A stretch of 35,772 nucleotides of DNA from an uncultured Collinsella sp. (GCA_937934165.1 CALGZX010000003.1:1-35772); one strand, 5' to 3'; shown: positions 1-8,046, numbered from the stretch's first letter. Notes: generated by a model not told the origin, from the letters alone. Translations and numbers: made by a program.

Positions 1-263
1 ATCTTGCGCTTAAGCTTGGGGGCATTGACAAACGTGCCTTTCCCCTGCCGCTTCGTTAGATAGCCCTGCTGGACGAGTTCCTCAATAGCGCGTCGCACGG
101 TAACGCGGCCAACTTTATAGCTCTCAGCCAATTCGAATTCGTTGGGTATCCGCGCGCCCGCCTTGTAGGCACCGGAGTTGATTTCGTTTTTAATGATATC
201 AATAACCTGTTGGTACAGCGGTATCGCTGCTTTACCATCAGTTAGCCCTTCAGTCGGTGGCAT
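1..263 (-). CDS. GntR-family transcriptional regulator, N-terminal part (cut by window edge)
   Basis: Eighty-seven residues are readable before the gene runs off the left edge. They form a GntR winged-helix DNA-binding domain: a first helix reading LYQQVIDIIKNEI, then RIPNEFELAESYKVGRVTVR as the helix-turn-helix, and a wing ending RQGKGTFV. Spacing and wording fit the HutC/GntR group, whose missing C-terminal part normally binds a sugar or amino acid effector. The start ATG at 263 follows a GGGAGAGGG-type ribosome site. A 15-bp inverted repeat at 334-348 upstream could be its own operator. The ligand and target genes cannot be told from this fragment. Confidence 0.88.
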   Translation of the reverse strand, partial: MPPTEGLTDGKAAIPLYQQVIDIIKNEINSGAYKAGARIPNEFELAESYKVGRVTVRRAIEELVQQGYLTKRQGKGTFVNAPKLKRK

Positions 264-289
264 ATACCCTCTCCCAGCACAATTAAGTC

Positions 290-330
290 AAAAGCGGGCT
301 CAAGGGTATTCAACAAGCCCTTAAGCCCGC
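290..330 (-). terminator. Intrinsic terminator of the HAD gene
   Basis: A 13-bp stem (arms 294-306 and 318-330, one G-U wobble on the minus-strand RNA) with an 11-nt loop is followed on the minus strand by four U residues (290-293). It lies between the stop of the HAD gene at 414 and the start of the GntR gene at 263, so it should end the HAD transcript. Confidence 0.65.
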
Positions 331-333
331 ATT

Positions 334-348
334 AGCATAAAGTATGCT
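334..348. promoter_or_regulatory. Inverted repeat, possible GntR operator
   Basis: AGCATA-AAG-TATGCT is a perfect 6-bp inverted repeat about 70 bp upstream of the GntR start. GntR regulators often bind short AT-rich palindromes at their own promoter. The TATGCT half could equally be a -10 element. Confidence 0.25.
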
Positions 349-413
349 TGCTGCCGCACCAAAATGTCGGGTATTTACTCATCTGACCCGAAAAACGCGC
401 AACTACCGCGCTC

Positions 414-1073
414 CTAAGAAAGCGTGAGCAGCTCCGGCAGCTGGTCGATAATCTTGTCCGCGGCATCCTGGCTAAAGCCAAAGCGCTCCTCGCGCTTGGC
501 AATAACTGTCAGGCCGGCTCGCTTGCCGGCAGTGATGCCAGGCACCGAATCCTCAACGCAGCAGCAGCGATTCGCGGGCAGCCCCAGCAGGTCCAGCGCA
601 TGCAGGTAGATGTCGGGCTCGGGCTTGCTCTCTTTAAACTGCTCGCCGCTCACCACATACTCAAAGGCATCCGACAGCCCGCATGCGTTGAGCACTTCCT
701 CGATGCTATCCATGGGAGACGAGCTGGCAAGCGCCACGCGAACGCCGCGGCGCGGCAGCTCTCGAATCGTATCCACGGCGCCTGGGTTAATCAAAGCCTG
801 ATAGTCGCGCGGACGCTTATGCGCCCAATCGTCCCAACGGGCCAACGCTTCCTCGCCAGTGAAATGCCCCTTACCGGCGCGCTCAAACCAATCGACCAAC
901 ATATGCAGGAAGAACTGATGCGAGGTACCGACCTGCCCATTCAACTCCTCTTGAGTCAGGTTCAACCCAAGCTCCTTGGCAAAAGCTGCGGTCTCGCCCA
1001 GGTAGTAATACTCGGTATCGACAATGACACCGTCCATGTCAAAGATAACGGCGTCGAACGGAAATGCGGACAC
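414..1073 (-). CDS. HAD-family phosphatase, beta-phosphoglucomutase-like
   Basis: A 219-residue HAD hydrolase of subfamily I, the group of beta-phosphoglucomutases and sugar-phosphate phosphatases. Motif I reads FDMDGVIVDTE with the nucleophile D12 and acid/base D14. Motif II is the serine run near 117-119, the motif III lysine is in KESKPEP (about K150), and motif IV is EDSVPGI (E174, D175). The cap domain lies between about 20 and 85. I place the start at a GTG at 1073 because it follows GGGAGGG at good spacing; the reading frame stays open further upstream, but only through a terminator hairpin. The substrate is unknown. It follows another HAD gene but is separated from it by a strong terminator. 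Confidence 0.88.
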   Translation of the reverse strand: MSAFPFDAVIFDMDGVIVDTEYYYLGETAAFAKELGLNLTQEELNGQVGTSHQFFLHMLVDWFERAGKGHFTGEEALARWDDWAHKRPRDYQALINPGAVDTIRELPRRGVRVALASSSPMDSIEEVLNACGLSDAFEYVVSGEQFKESKPEPDIYLHALDLLGLPANRCCCVEDSVPGITAGKRAGLTVIAKREERFGFSQDAADKIIDQLPELLTLS

Positions 1074-1088
1074 GGCACCCTCCCTAAC

Positions 1089-1114
1089 AAAAGGGCGCCT
1101 GTAAGCAGGCGCCC
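1089..1114 (-). terminator. Intrinsic terminator after the Cof-type HAD gene
   Basis: A perfect 9-bp GC-rich stem (1093-1101 with 1106-1114), a TAAG loop, and a U4 tail at 1089-1092 on the minus strand. It sits 23 bp past the stop of the 1137-1979 gene and just ahead of the next gene's ribosome site. Confidence 0.8.
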
Positions 1115-1136
1115 GAACCATGCATTATCGGCGATT

Positions 1137-1979
1137 CTAGCCCAGCAGCTTATCCAGCGCCACCGCAATACCGTCTTCGTTGTTATTGGCGGTCACCATC
1201 TGGGCCACAGCCTTAACCTCATCGACGGCGTTGCCCATGGCAACACCGGTGCCGGCCCACTCAATCATAGACTTGTCGTTCTGGCCGTCGCCAAACGATA
1301 CGACCTCGCTGGCATCGATGCCAAGCTTGGGCAGGGCACCCTCGAGCGCGCGGGCCTTGTCGATACCGGACGCCGTGTACTCAAAGTACCAGTCGGCCGT
1401 AAACATGCCCGAAAGCGTCTGCTTAAAGGGCGCATACATCTCCTCGTAATGCGCCTGCAGGTAGGCCGGATCGCCCGCCGTCAGCAGCTTGTCCACGGGA
1501 TAAGCATCAGCGACCTCATGCAGGCTCTCCACCTCGCGGATCTTAAGATCGCACGCATCGCGCTCGTATTTGACGATGTTTTTCTGCGAGCCATCAGGCA
1601 GCGTGATCATGCAGCGGTACGAATCCTCGACATGCAAGTCGCGACCGAGCGAGATCATGGGGATCACATCATAGTTTTGCAGATGATCAATCAGACGGTG
1701 CAGCTCGTCAGCCGGCATGGCCTGGTCAAAAAGAACCTCATCGGTCTGAGCGTCGACCACATGCGCGCCATTGAAAGCGACTAGCAGACCGTCATGGTTT
1801 TGAAGGTCGAGCTCCTGCGCCAGAGCATGTAGTCCCCATGCGGGACGGCCCGAAGCCAAGATGAGCTTAATACCCGATTCCTGCGCCGCGAGCAGCTTCT
1901 CGCGCGTACGCGAGCTGATCACCTTCTGATCGTTGGTAAGCGTACCGTCGATATCCATTGCGATGGCTTTAATTGCCAT
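1137..1979 (-). CDS. Cof-type HAD-IIB phosphatase
   Basis: A 280-residue HAD hydrolase with a large C2 cap (about 85-200), as in Cof/YidA-type phosphatases that remove phosphate from sugar phosphates and cofactors. Motif I is MDIDGTLTND (D9, D11), motif II is in LASGRP (S43), the lysine is near K208, and motif IV is GDGQND (D231, D235), where most relatives have GDNxND. The length is normal for the family. AAGGAGG lies seven bases before the ATG. There is one gene on each side in the same direction but terminators separate them, so it is probably a single-gene unit. Confidence 0.9.
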   Translation of the reverse strand: MAIKAIAMDIDGTLTNDQKVISSRTREKLLAAQESGIKLILASGRPAWGLHALAQELDLQNHDGLLVAFNGAHVVDAQTDEVLFDQAMPADELHRLIDHLQNYDVIPMISLGRDLHVEDSYRCMITLPDGSQKNIVKYERDACDLKIREVESLHEVADAYPVDKLLTAGDPAYLQAHYEEMYAPFKQTLSGMFTADWYFEYTASGIDKARALEGALPKLGIDASEVVSFGDGQNDKSMIEWAGTGVAMGNAVDEVKAVAQMVTANNNEDGIAVALDKLLG

Positions 1980-2468
1980 ATGTGCCTCCTTGCATCGTTT
2001 TTATCGCACCATCTTATCCGAGCCGGGGCACGTTCGCATAGCGTGGCGCGTGACGGTTGCAAAACCACCCCATTTGAAACAAAGGCAAAAAAGTACTTGC
2101 AAAGACGCGTTCCGACATATAAGTTGATAAAAGACCGCCGTTGCGGTTTTAAGTAGATCGAGCATATGAAGTTTCAGTTTTTAGCGTGTAAGAGAAAGAA
2201 GATCGGCAAAGTACAGCCCCAAACGCAATGACAACTTAATGAGGTAACTGCCACATGTGAGGCACCCGGGGCATTGCTGTCTCGATTTTGAGCACGATGC
2301 CTTCCGCCTTGCATGGGCCGTTCCATCCCGCCCCTGCAGCAACTGCCTCACGGGCTCATTGAAAACCGCATAGCACCCCAACGTCAGCACATCACCCACG
2401 GCAAGCACATCACTCACGACAACCAACACATCAACAAACAGCACGAACATCAACCGATTGGAGAAGCT
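1980..2468. other. 489-bp gene-free stretch ahead of the ClpP-VirD4 operon
   Basis: This gap lies between divergent genes. It holds a promoter-like pair on the plus strand (TTGCAA at 2097-2102 and TAAGTT at 2120-2125, 17-bp spacer). A small ACCGC/GCGGT hairpin follows at 2134-2147, with Ts after it. A widely spaced 8-bp inverted repeat, GTGAGGCA (from about 2255) with TGCCTCAC (about 2344), is also present. Nearest the next gene, the plus strand is rich in C and A and contains an imperfect 18-bp tandem repeat (2388-2405 and 2406-2423, 15 of 18 identical). The frame continues open upstream and would give a histidine-rich extension, but no ribosome site supports that. Confidence 0.4.
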
Positions 2469-3359
2469 ATGACAAACCACCACGCTGAAGACGGCGATAA
2501 GAAAAGCATTCTGGATGCCCGCATTGAGCGAGCATATGCAAACGAATATGACGCCGCCTTTGCCGCCGCGACCATCAAGAACTACGCGTCGCTACCGCTC
2601 GCGACGATCTTGGCCGACCACCCTCAACTGCTGAAGCGCTGCACAAAGATCATGGGCGACCCCGACATTCGCAAGCTGACAGACCCCTATGCCCCAAAAC
2701 GCGACAACGATTCGTACGTTCTTACCGTAGGCTGCCTAGCCCATATGCTTACGGCGCTTGACACGAAACTCAAGCTCGAATGGGAACCCGACGAGCGTCA
2801 TGAACTCGAAAGCAAGCGGAACACCCTGCGCACCGCACTGTTCCTTCCGTTGGACGGCCTCAAGCGCTGCAACGTCGAGCTCAATACACAGGCGCGGCAA
2901 AAGCCCGGAACCACGGGGCAGAAAACTCCAAGACCCCATGCGGCCATCGTCGACCGCAACCGATATAACCGCATGACCGCGCATTTTTCTGCCGAGGGAA
3001 CAGCCATAAGGACGCTAATCGACCTGCTGTGCCTCCTGAGCATCAACGAGCTATTTGAGGGCTATCTCGCCCTTGTTCCCGCGACGGCACCCAAGTCGGT
3101 AGCAAAGATCATCGAGACCTGCAGACGCCAGTTTGAGCGCCATCGCAATGGCAGCGAGATGAACGCCAGCATCGCGCAGTACTACGCGGCTCATTACAAA
3201 AATGACGGATGTGCCCCTGTCGAGCATCAGCTGCGGCTCGCCTACACCACGCCCGCCGCAACGCTCTATCGCTTTGGAGCCCTTGGCGCTTGCGAGCCGC
3301 ACGAACAGGCAGTCTGCCCCACAACCGAGCTCGATCTCAGGCTCGGACGAACCCTGTAG
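2469..3359 (+). CDS. Protein of unknown function, first gene of the ClpP-VirD4 operon
   Basis: A 296-residue protein that I do not recognise. It has no signal peptide and no clear membrane helix, although a hydrophobic stretch around IDLLCLLSINELFEGYLALV could be a buried helix. It is mostly predicted helical and charged, with a basic, proline-containing linker (KPGTTGQKTPRPH) in the middle and an acidic start. The start at 2469 is chosen because GGAGAA lies just before it. It ends 63 bp before the ClpP-like gene, on the same strand with no terminator between, so it probably belongs to the same transcript. A role as a partner or substrate adaptor of the two following proteins is only a guess. 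Confidence 0.75.
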   Translation: MTNHHAEDGDKKSILDARIERAYANEYDAAFAAATIKNYASLPLATILADHPQLLKRCTKIMGDPDIRKLTDPYAPKRDNDSYVLTVGCLAHMLTALDTKLKLEWEPDERHELESKRNTLRTALFLPLDGLKRCNVELNTQARQKPGTTGQKTPRPHAAIVDRNRYNRMTAHFSAEGTAIRTLIDLLCLLSINELFEGYLALVPATAPKSVAKIIETCRRQFERHRNGSEMNASIAQYYAAHYKNDGCAPVEHQLRLAYTTPAATLYRFGALGACEPHEQAVCPTTELDLRLGRTL

Positions 3360-3422
3360 CCCGCCAGCCCCTCCGCGGGCAACAATCCTATTCCACAACA
3401 CAACCAACAGAAAGGAGTCCTC

Positions 3423-4040
3423 ATGGACACCAATCATTCCCCCATCATCAGCCCCCTCACCATGCGTGAATCCGCCCGAGGTATCACGCTCACCAGCATT
3501 TACGATGAGATGCTCGCCCGTCGCGAGCTCTCCGTCATGGGAAACATCGAAACCCCGATGGCCCACGACCTATGCCAGCAGATCCGCCTGCTCGATGCCA
3601 CCGACCCCAGCCGCCCCATCACCATATTTGTCGCCAGCGCCGGCGGAAGCGTGCGATCGGGTCTTGCGATCTATGACGCCATGCGCCTCGCATCGTGCCC
3701 CATCCGCACCGTCTGCCTGGAATTCGCCGCGTCCATGGACGCCGTGATTTTTATGGGCGGCGACGATCGCCGTATGGCGCCCCATGCAGAGCTCATGATT
3801 CACGACCCGCTGATCCCCCAGGGGGCAGGCGGCTCGGCACTTGCGCTGCAGGAAACCAGCCGGCGTCTCATGCAGACCCGCAAGACCCTCACGCAAATCC
3901 TCTCGGACCGCAGCGGCCTCACGCCCAAGCGCATCCAGTCCCTCACTGCAAAAGACACCTACCTTTCGGCCGAGCGCGCCGTCGAGCTCGGCTTTGCCCA
4001 CGAAATCCTCTCGACCACCAAGGAGGTCGCCCATGTCTAA
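3423..4040 (+). CDS. ClpP-like serine protease (peptidase family S14)
   Basis: A 205-residue relative of ClpP, the barrel-forming peptidase that works with AAA+ unfoldases. The triad is complete: S104 in FAASMDAV, H127 in LMIHDPL, and D178 in AKDTYLSAERA. The glycine that normally follows Ser-Met in ClpP is aspartate here. The substrate-binding strand reads VASAGGSV and the N-terminal part (ARGITLTSIYDEML) aligns with the ClpP axial-loop region. AAAGGAG precedes the ATG. The last eight bases overlap the start of the VirD4-like gene, so the two are translationally coupled. This is unlikely to be the housekeeping ClpP, which is normally next to clpX or a second clpP. Phage head proteases and TepA-type proteins are related alternatives. 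Confidence 0.85.
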   Translation: MDTNHSPIISPLTMRESARGITLTSIYDEMLARRELSVMGNIETPMAHDLCQQIRLLDATDPSRPITIFVASAGGSVRSGLAIYDAMRLASCPIRTVCLEFAASMDAVIFMGGDDRRMAPHAELMIHDPLIPQGAGGSALALQETSRRLMQTRKTLTQILSDRSGLTPKRIQSLTAKDTYLSAERAVELGFAHEILSTTKEVAHV

Positions 4041-5337
4041 CCTCACCAGCCGCCTCGCCGCATCTGAGTCCGCATCGTCCACCATCCTCGCCAAGGATCG
4101 AACGCTTTCCTGCGACACCCGCCAAACGGGACTCAACAACAACGCACTTGTGATCGGCCCCTCGGGAGCCGGCAAGACCCGAAACGTCCTCAAGCCCAAC
4201 CTGCTGCAAATGAACGCAAGCTACATCGTGCTCGACACCAAAGGCACGCTCTGTCGCGAAGTGGGACCCGTGCTGGCAGCCCACGGTTACCGCGTGCAAT
4301 GTCTCAACTTCGCCGACCTCAACACCGTCCCGGCCCTTGCGCCCGGCATCGAGCGCTGCGGTTACAACCCCCTGAGGCACATTCGCCGCAAGGCGGACGG
4401 CAGGCCCAACCAGCAGGACATCCTCTCGGTGGCAAAGGCCATCTGCCCCATCGAGGACAACAACCAGCCTTTTTGGGATCATGCGGCGGCAAACCTGCTG
4501 TCGTGTCTTATCGCCTACGTCACCGAACAGCTACCCGCCGACGAGCAGACGATCAGCTCGGTCATCAAGCTGATCGAGCACCTGCAGGACGGTGCCACGG
4601 GTCGATTGTTTGACGACCTGATCACGACCGACCCCCAAAGCTATGCCCTCTCGCTATGGCGGCGCTACGCCATTACGCAAAATGCCGAGCGCATGCACGC
4701 GAGCATCGTCGGCATCCTTGCCGAAAAGGTCATGTGTCTGGGATTCGACGGTGCGGCACAGCTCTATCGTGAGTGCCATCAGGTGGACTTCGCTTCCATG
4801 GGACACACCCCCTGCGCCCTGTTTGTAACCGTGAGCGATATTGACCGCAATCTCGATCCGCTGACCGGCCTCTTTATTTCGCAGGCGTTTATGGGCCTCA
4901 TTCGTGAGGCCGATAGGCAGCCCGACGGCAGCCTGCCCGTGCCCGTGCGCTTTATGCTCGATGACTTCGCAAATCTGCAGATCCCCCAGATCGACAACGT
5001 GCTCTCGATTATCCGAAGCCGCAACATCTGGGCAACGCTGCTGCTGCAGTCGACCAACCAGCTCGATGCGCTCTATGGCGAGGCACGCGCACGCTCCATC
5101 ATGGGCAACTGCGACACGCATCTGGTGCTGGCGTTCCAGGATCCCGAGAGTGCCCGGGTGTTTTCCGACCGCGCCGACGCGCTGCCCAGCACGCTCATGG
5201 CGACGCCGATCGATCGCTCGTGGCTCTTTGTACGCGGTCGCACTCCCGAACAGGTCGAGCGCTTTAGGCTCGAAGACCATCCGCTCTACGGGGAGCTGCC
5301 CGAGGCGCAGCGAGGCCATGCGGAGGCCGAGATCTAG
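4033..5337 (+). CDS. VirD4/TraG-type ATPase (conjugative coupling protein family) without membrane anchor
   Basis: A 434-residue P-loop ATPase of the type IV coupling protein family, whose members drive DNA or protein substrates into type IV secretion channels. Walker A is GPSGAGKT (42-49). A VirD4-type LDTKGTL follows at 67-73, Walker B is FMLDDFANL (D310, D311), and a sensor-like LLLQSTNQL lies at 336-344. The two N-terminal transmembrane helices of classical VirD4/TraG proteins are absent; the protein begins almost directly with the ATPase core. Its ATG overlaps the ClpP-like gene by eight bases and AAGGAGG lies inside that gene's end. No relaxase, VirB4, VirB6 or integrase gene is visible nearby. 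It converges with pgi. Confidence 0.85.
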   Translation: MSNLTSRLAASESASSTILAKDRTLSCDTRQTGLNNNALVIGPSGAGKTRNVLKPNLLQMNASYIVLDTKGTLCREVGPVLAAHGYRVQCLNFADLNTVPALAPGIERCGYNPLRHIRRKADGRPNQQDILSVAKAICPIEDNNQPFWDHAAANLLSCLIAYVTEQLPADEQTISSVIKLIEHLQDGATGRLFDDLITTDPQSYALSLWRRYAITQNAERMHASIVGILAEKVMCLGFDGAAQLYRECHQVDFASMGHTPCALFVTVSDIDRNLDPLTGLFISQAFMGLIREADRQPDGSLPVPVRFMLDDFANLQIPQIDNVLSIIRSRNIWATLLLQSTNQLDALYGEARARSIMGNCDTHLVLAFQDPESARVFSDRADALPSTLMATPIDRSWLFVRGRTPEQVERFRLEDHPLYGELPEAQRGHAEAEI

Positions 5338-5407
5338 GCGCAGGGTTCTCGCAGCGCGCGACGCCCCGGCGATGTTCCACAAAGGCCGTGCGCCCCGGGA
5401 CCACGGC

Positions 5408-5446
5408 AAAAGCAAAGGGGCCCGCATCCGATAGGATACGGGCCCC
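5408..5446 (-). terminator. Intrinsic terminator of pgi, possibly bidirectional
   Basis: A 13-bp stem (5417-5429 with 5434-5446, one mismatch) with a GATA loop. On the minus strand it is followed by UUUGCUUUU (5408-5416). It lies 33 bp past the pgi stop and 80 bp past the stop of the VirD4-like gene from the other side; it has no U tail on the plus strand. Confidence 0.75.
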
Positions 5447-5479
5447 TGACTATAAGGCGCGATACGTTAACAGCAGCGA

Positions 5480-7174
5480 CTACTTGCGATGCGCGCGATA
5501 GAACTCGATGAGCGCTTGGGTCGAAGCGTCCTGCTCGGCCTTGGCGACGTCGTCGCGGAAGGCCGGGGTGATCTGCTTGGCAAGCTGCTTGCCCAGCTCG
5601 ACGCCCCACTGGTCGTAGGAGTCGATGCCCCAGACCGTGCCCTCGACAAACGTAATGTGCTCGTACAGGGCGATGAGCTCGCCGAGCGCGAACGGGGTCA
5701 ACGTGTCGCCGAAGATCGAGGTCGTCGGGCGGTTGCCCTCAAAGCAGCGGGCCGGGACGATCTGCTCGGGCGTGCCCTCGGCGCGCACCTCGTCGGCCGT
5801 CTTGCCAAAGGCGAGCGCCTTGGTCTGGGCCAGGAAGTTGCCCAGGAACAGCTCGTGCACGTCCTGACCGCTGTCGGTCGCAGGGTTGGCAGTGTTGGCG
5901 AAAGCGATAAAGTCGGCCGGAACCACCACAGTGCCCTGGTGCAGCAGCTGGTAGAAGGCGTGCTGGCCGTTGGTGCCGGGCTCGCCCCAGAAGATCTCAC
6001 CGGTATCGGAGGTCACGGCGCTGCCGTCCCAGCGGACGTGCTTGCCGTTGGACTCCATGGTGAGCTGCTGCAGGTAGGCCGGGAAACGGTGCAGGTACTG
6101 GCAGTACGGCAGCACGGCGTGGCTCTTGGAACCGAAGAAGTTGACGTACCAGACGTTGAGCAGGCCCATCAGCGCGACGGCATTGTTCTCGAGCGGCGTG
6201 TTGCAGAAGTACTCGTCGATGGCGTGGAAGCCCTCGAGGAACTGTTGGAAGCGCTCGGGGCCGAGCACGACGATCAGCGACAGGCCCACGGCGGAGTCAA
6301 CGGAATAGCGGCCGCCAACCCAGCTCCAGAAACCGAAGGCGTTGGCGGGGTCGATACCGAAGGCCTCGACCTTCTCGAGTGCGGTGGAGACGGCGACGAA
6401 GTGCTTTGCCACGGCCTCGGCGTTCTGCTCATCGGAGCCGTCGATGGCGCCCTGAGCCTTGAGCTGCTCGAGCATCCAGGTCTTGACTTCGCGGGCGTTG
6501 GTGAGGGTCTCGAGCGTGGTGAAGGTCTTGGAGACGATGATCACGAGCGTGGTCTCGGGGTCCAGGCCCTTGAGCTTCTCGGCCTGATCGTTGGGATCGA
6601 TGTTGGAGATGTAGCGGCAGTCGATACCGGCGTCGGCATAGGGACGCAGGGCCTCGTAGGCCATGACCGGGCCCAGATCGGAGCCGCCGATGCCGATGGA
6701 CACCAGGTGCTCGATCTTCTTGCCGGTAACGCCCTTCCACTCACCGGAGCGCACGCGCTCGGCGAAGGCATACATGCGGTCCAGGACCTCGTGCACGTCG
6801 GCGACGACGTCCTGGCCGTCGACGATGAGCTGGCCCTTCTCGCTTGCCGGGCGGCGCAGCGCGGTGTGCAGGACGGCGCGGTCCTCGGTGGTGTTGATGT
6901 GCTCGCCGGAGAACATGGCGTCGCGGCGCTCCTCGAGCTTCACCTCGCGGGCAAGATCGCACAGCAGCTTGACGGTCTCATCGGTCACCAGGTTCTTCGA
7001 CAGATCGAAGTGCAGGTCACCGGCGTCAAAGCTCAGCTTGTTCACGCGCTCAGCATCGGCGGCGAACCAGGCCTTGAGGTCGATACCCTCGGCCTCGAGC
7101 TTCTCCTGATGGGCCTCGAGTGCCTTCCAAGCGGCAGTCGACGTAGCATCGATAGGTGCGGCAACAGTTGCCAT
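5480..7174 (-). CDS. pgi: Glucose-6-phosphate isomerase
   Basis: A 564-residue phosphoglucose isomerase, interconverting glucose 6-phosphate and fructose 6-phosphate in glycolysis. Family signatures are plain: the phosphate-binding GIGGSDLGP, the WSWVGGRYSVDSAVGLSL block with its arginine, the MESNGKHV block, and the C-terminal SYDQWGVELGK containing the catalytic lysine. The length matches the longer bacterial and eukaryal form. The ATG at 7174 follows GAGGAGG. A 7-bp hairpin (7194-7200 with 7209-7215) lies in the leader just before the ribosome site. It appears to be transcribed alone. Confidence 0.96.
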   Translation of the reverse strand: MATVAAPIDATSTAAWKALEAHQEKLEAEGIDLKAWFAADAERVNKLSFDAGDLHFDLSKNLVTDETVKLLCDLAREVKLEERRDAMFSGEHINTTEDRAVLHTALRRPASEKGQLIVDGQDVVADVHEVLDRMYAFAERVRSGEWKGVTGKKIEHLVSIGIGGSDLGPVMAYEALRPYADAGIDCRYISNIDPNDQAEKLKGLDPETTLVIIVSKTFTTLETLTNAREVKTWMLEQLKAQGAIDGSDEQNAEAVAKHFVAVSTALEKVEAFGIDPANAFGFWSWVGGRYSVDSAVGLSLIVVLGPERFQQFLEGFHAIDEYFCNTPLENNAVALMGLLNVWYVNFFGSKSHAVLPYCQYLHRFPAYLQQLTMESNGKHVRWDGSAVTSDTGEIFWGEPGTNGQHAFYQLLHQGTVVVPADFIAFANTANPATDSGQDVHELFLGNFLAQTKALAFGKTADEVRAEGTPEQIVPARCFEGNRPTTSIFGDTLTPFALGELIALYEHITFVEGTVWGIDSYDQWGVELGKQLAKQITPAFRDDVAKAEQDASTQALIEFYRAHRK

Positions 7175-7304
7175 AGAGTCCTCCTCAGCATACGGGCGCA
7201 CGCCTCCATGCGCCCGGACATTCAGATGCCACTATTCTAGCGCAGGTCAAGACTATAATCAGCGAGCGTTGCCAATCGGCCCCCAAACGGCAACCGACCA
7301 AATA

Positions 7305-7360
7305 GGGACAGGTTTATTTTGGCAGGTCAAACGCTTTACCAACCAAAAATACCCCGTCCC
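7305..7360. repeat. Hairpin of two inverted copies of a 23-bp repeat
   Basis: Two 23-nt arms (7305-7327 and 7338-7360) that begin GGGAC pair at 17 of 23 positions around a 10-nt loop. The left arm is 20 of 23 identical to a third, inverted copy at 8024-8046, upstream of the polymerase gene. The set therefore brackets the 7374-7895 gene. There is no U tail, so an ordinary terminator is not obvious. The form recalls REP-like palindromic elements. Confidence 0.6.
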
Positions 7361-7373
7361 TTTATGGCAAATA

Positions 7374-7895
7374 TCAGGCCGCAGCGCAGACGCTACCGAG
7401 CAACTCGCGCAGAGGAGACCCAATGCCCTCCAGCAGTTCGGGAGCGATAATGGCAAAAACGGGAACCTCGCCGGCCCCCACGACGGCAGGCACTTTGCCC
7501 TCCGAGACGATACATCCATAAGGGACAAAACCGTCTTCGCCGGCATCGAGCGCCGCCATGCGACGCGCGAGCTCGCGCGCAAAGCCGGCAGTATCGGCAT
7601 CGCCGATCGCCAGGACAAAGTCCACGCCTTCGTCGGTCGCCAGGGCCACGGCCTCGTCGATCAGCTCGTCTCCCCCATCGCCAACCGAGCCGCAACGAAA
7701 AAGTACGCGCTCGAGCAGAGCTCGATCAACCGAGCCAAGTGCCGCCGAGACAAGCTCATCGCGCGTATGCTTGTCACCGCCCAGCACGACCAGTGCCTTG
7801 GTACCGCCATAGTGGGCAACCAATCGTCCACACCAGCGAGCCACGTCTCCATCCGCAACAAGGCGCGTTGGCATACCAAACCCATAATTGACCAT
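7374..7895 (-). CDS. Half-length iron-containing alcohol dehydrogenase-like protein
   Basis: A 173-residue protein that resembles only the N-terminal nucleotide-binding domain of group III (iron-containing) alcohol dehydrogenases. It has the opening NYGFGMPTRLV, the ALVVLGGDK strand, and GVDFVLAIGDADTAGFA where relatives have VDFILAVGGGSVIDSAK. The usual glycine run is altered to GDADT, and the whole metal-binding C-terminal domain (normally about 200 residues with Asp and His ligands) is missing. It should not be an active dehydrogenase. I chose the ATG at 7895 because it matches the start of relatives; upstream in-frame starts would add 17 residues. It is either a decayed gene or a domain kept for another role. 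It is bracketed by repeat copies. Confidence 0.65.
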   Translation of the reverse strand: MVNYGFGMPTRLVADGDVARWCGRLVAHYGGTKALVVLGGDKHTRDELVSAALGSVDRALLERVLFRCGSVGDGGDELIDEAVALATDEGVDFVLAIGDADTAGFARELARRMAALDAGEDGFVPYGCIVSEGKVPAVVGAGEVPVFAIIAPELLEGIGSPLRELLGSVCAAA

Positions 7896-8023
7896 CTTTC
7901 CCACAACCCTTCCGTGCATGTAGGTGGCACCGATCGTTAGGCTCATGCTACGAAGCGAGGTTTTCCGGGCTGTTTCGCACTCTTTAGGGCTGCGTTAAAT
8001 ACCCGATGTAACCGAACGACCAT

Positions 8024-8046
8024 ACCTACCAAAACAAACCAGTCCC
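8024..8046 (-). repeat. Third copy of the 23-bp GGGAC repeat
   Basis: On the minus strand this matches the copy at 7305-7327 at 20 of 23 positions, in opposite orientation. It lies directly upstream of the polymerase promoter. Confidence 0.6.

Noticed and set aside
2388..2423. Short tandem repeat as a CRISPR
   Set aside because: Only two adjacent imperfect 18-mers with no spacer between and no cas genes.
2313..2468. Upstream ATG that would extend the first ClpP-VirD4 operon protein by 52 residues
   Set aside because: No ribosome site precedes it and the sequence is repeat-like. GGAGAA at the ATG at 2469 is clearly better. Kept only as a possibility in the findings.
3423..4040. Reading the ClpP-like gene as a prophage head protease
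   Set aside because: No capsid, portal or terminase gene is nearby; the neighbour is a VirD4-type ATPase.
5489..7240. 583-codon open frame on the plus strand opposite pgi
   Set aside because: It is the mirror of a GC-rich coding gene with biased codon use. pgi on the minus strand has all family motifs and a ribosome site; the plus frame has a valine/leucine/glycine-rich nonsense composition and no ribosome site.
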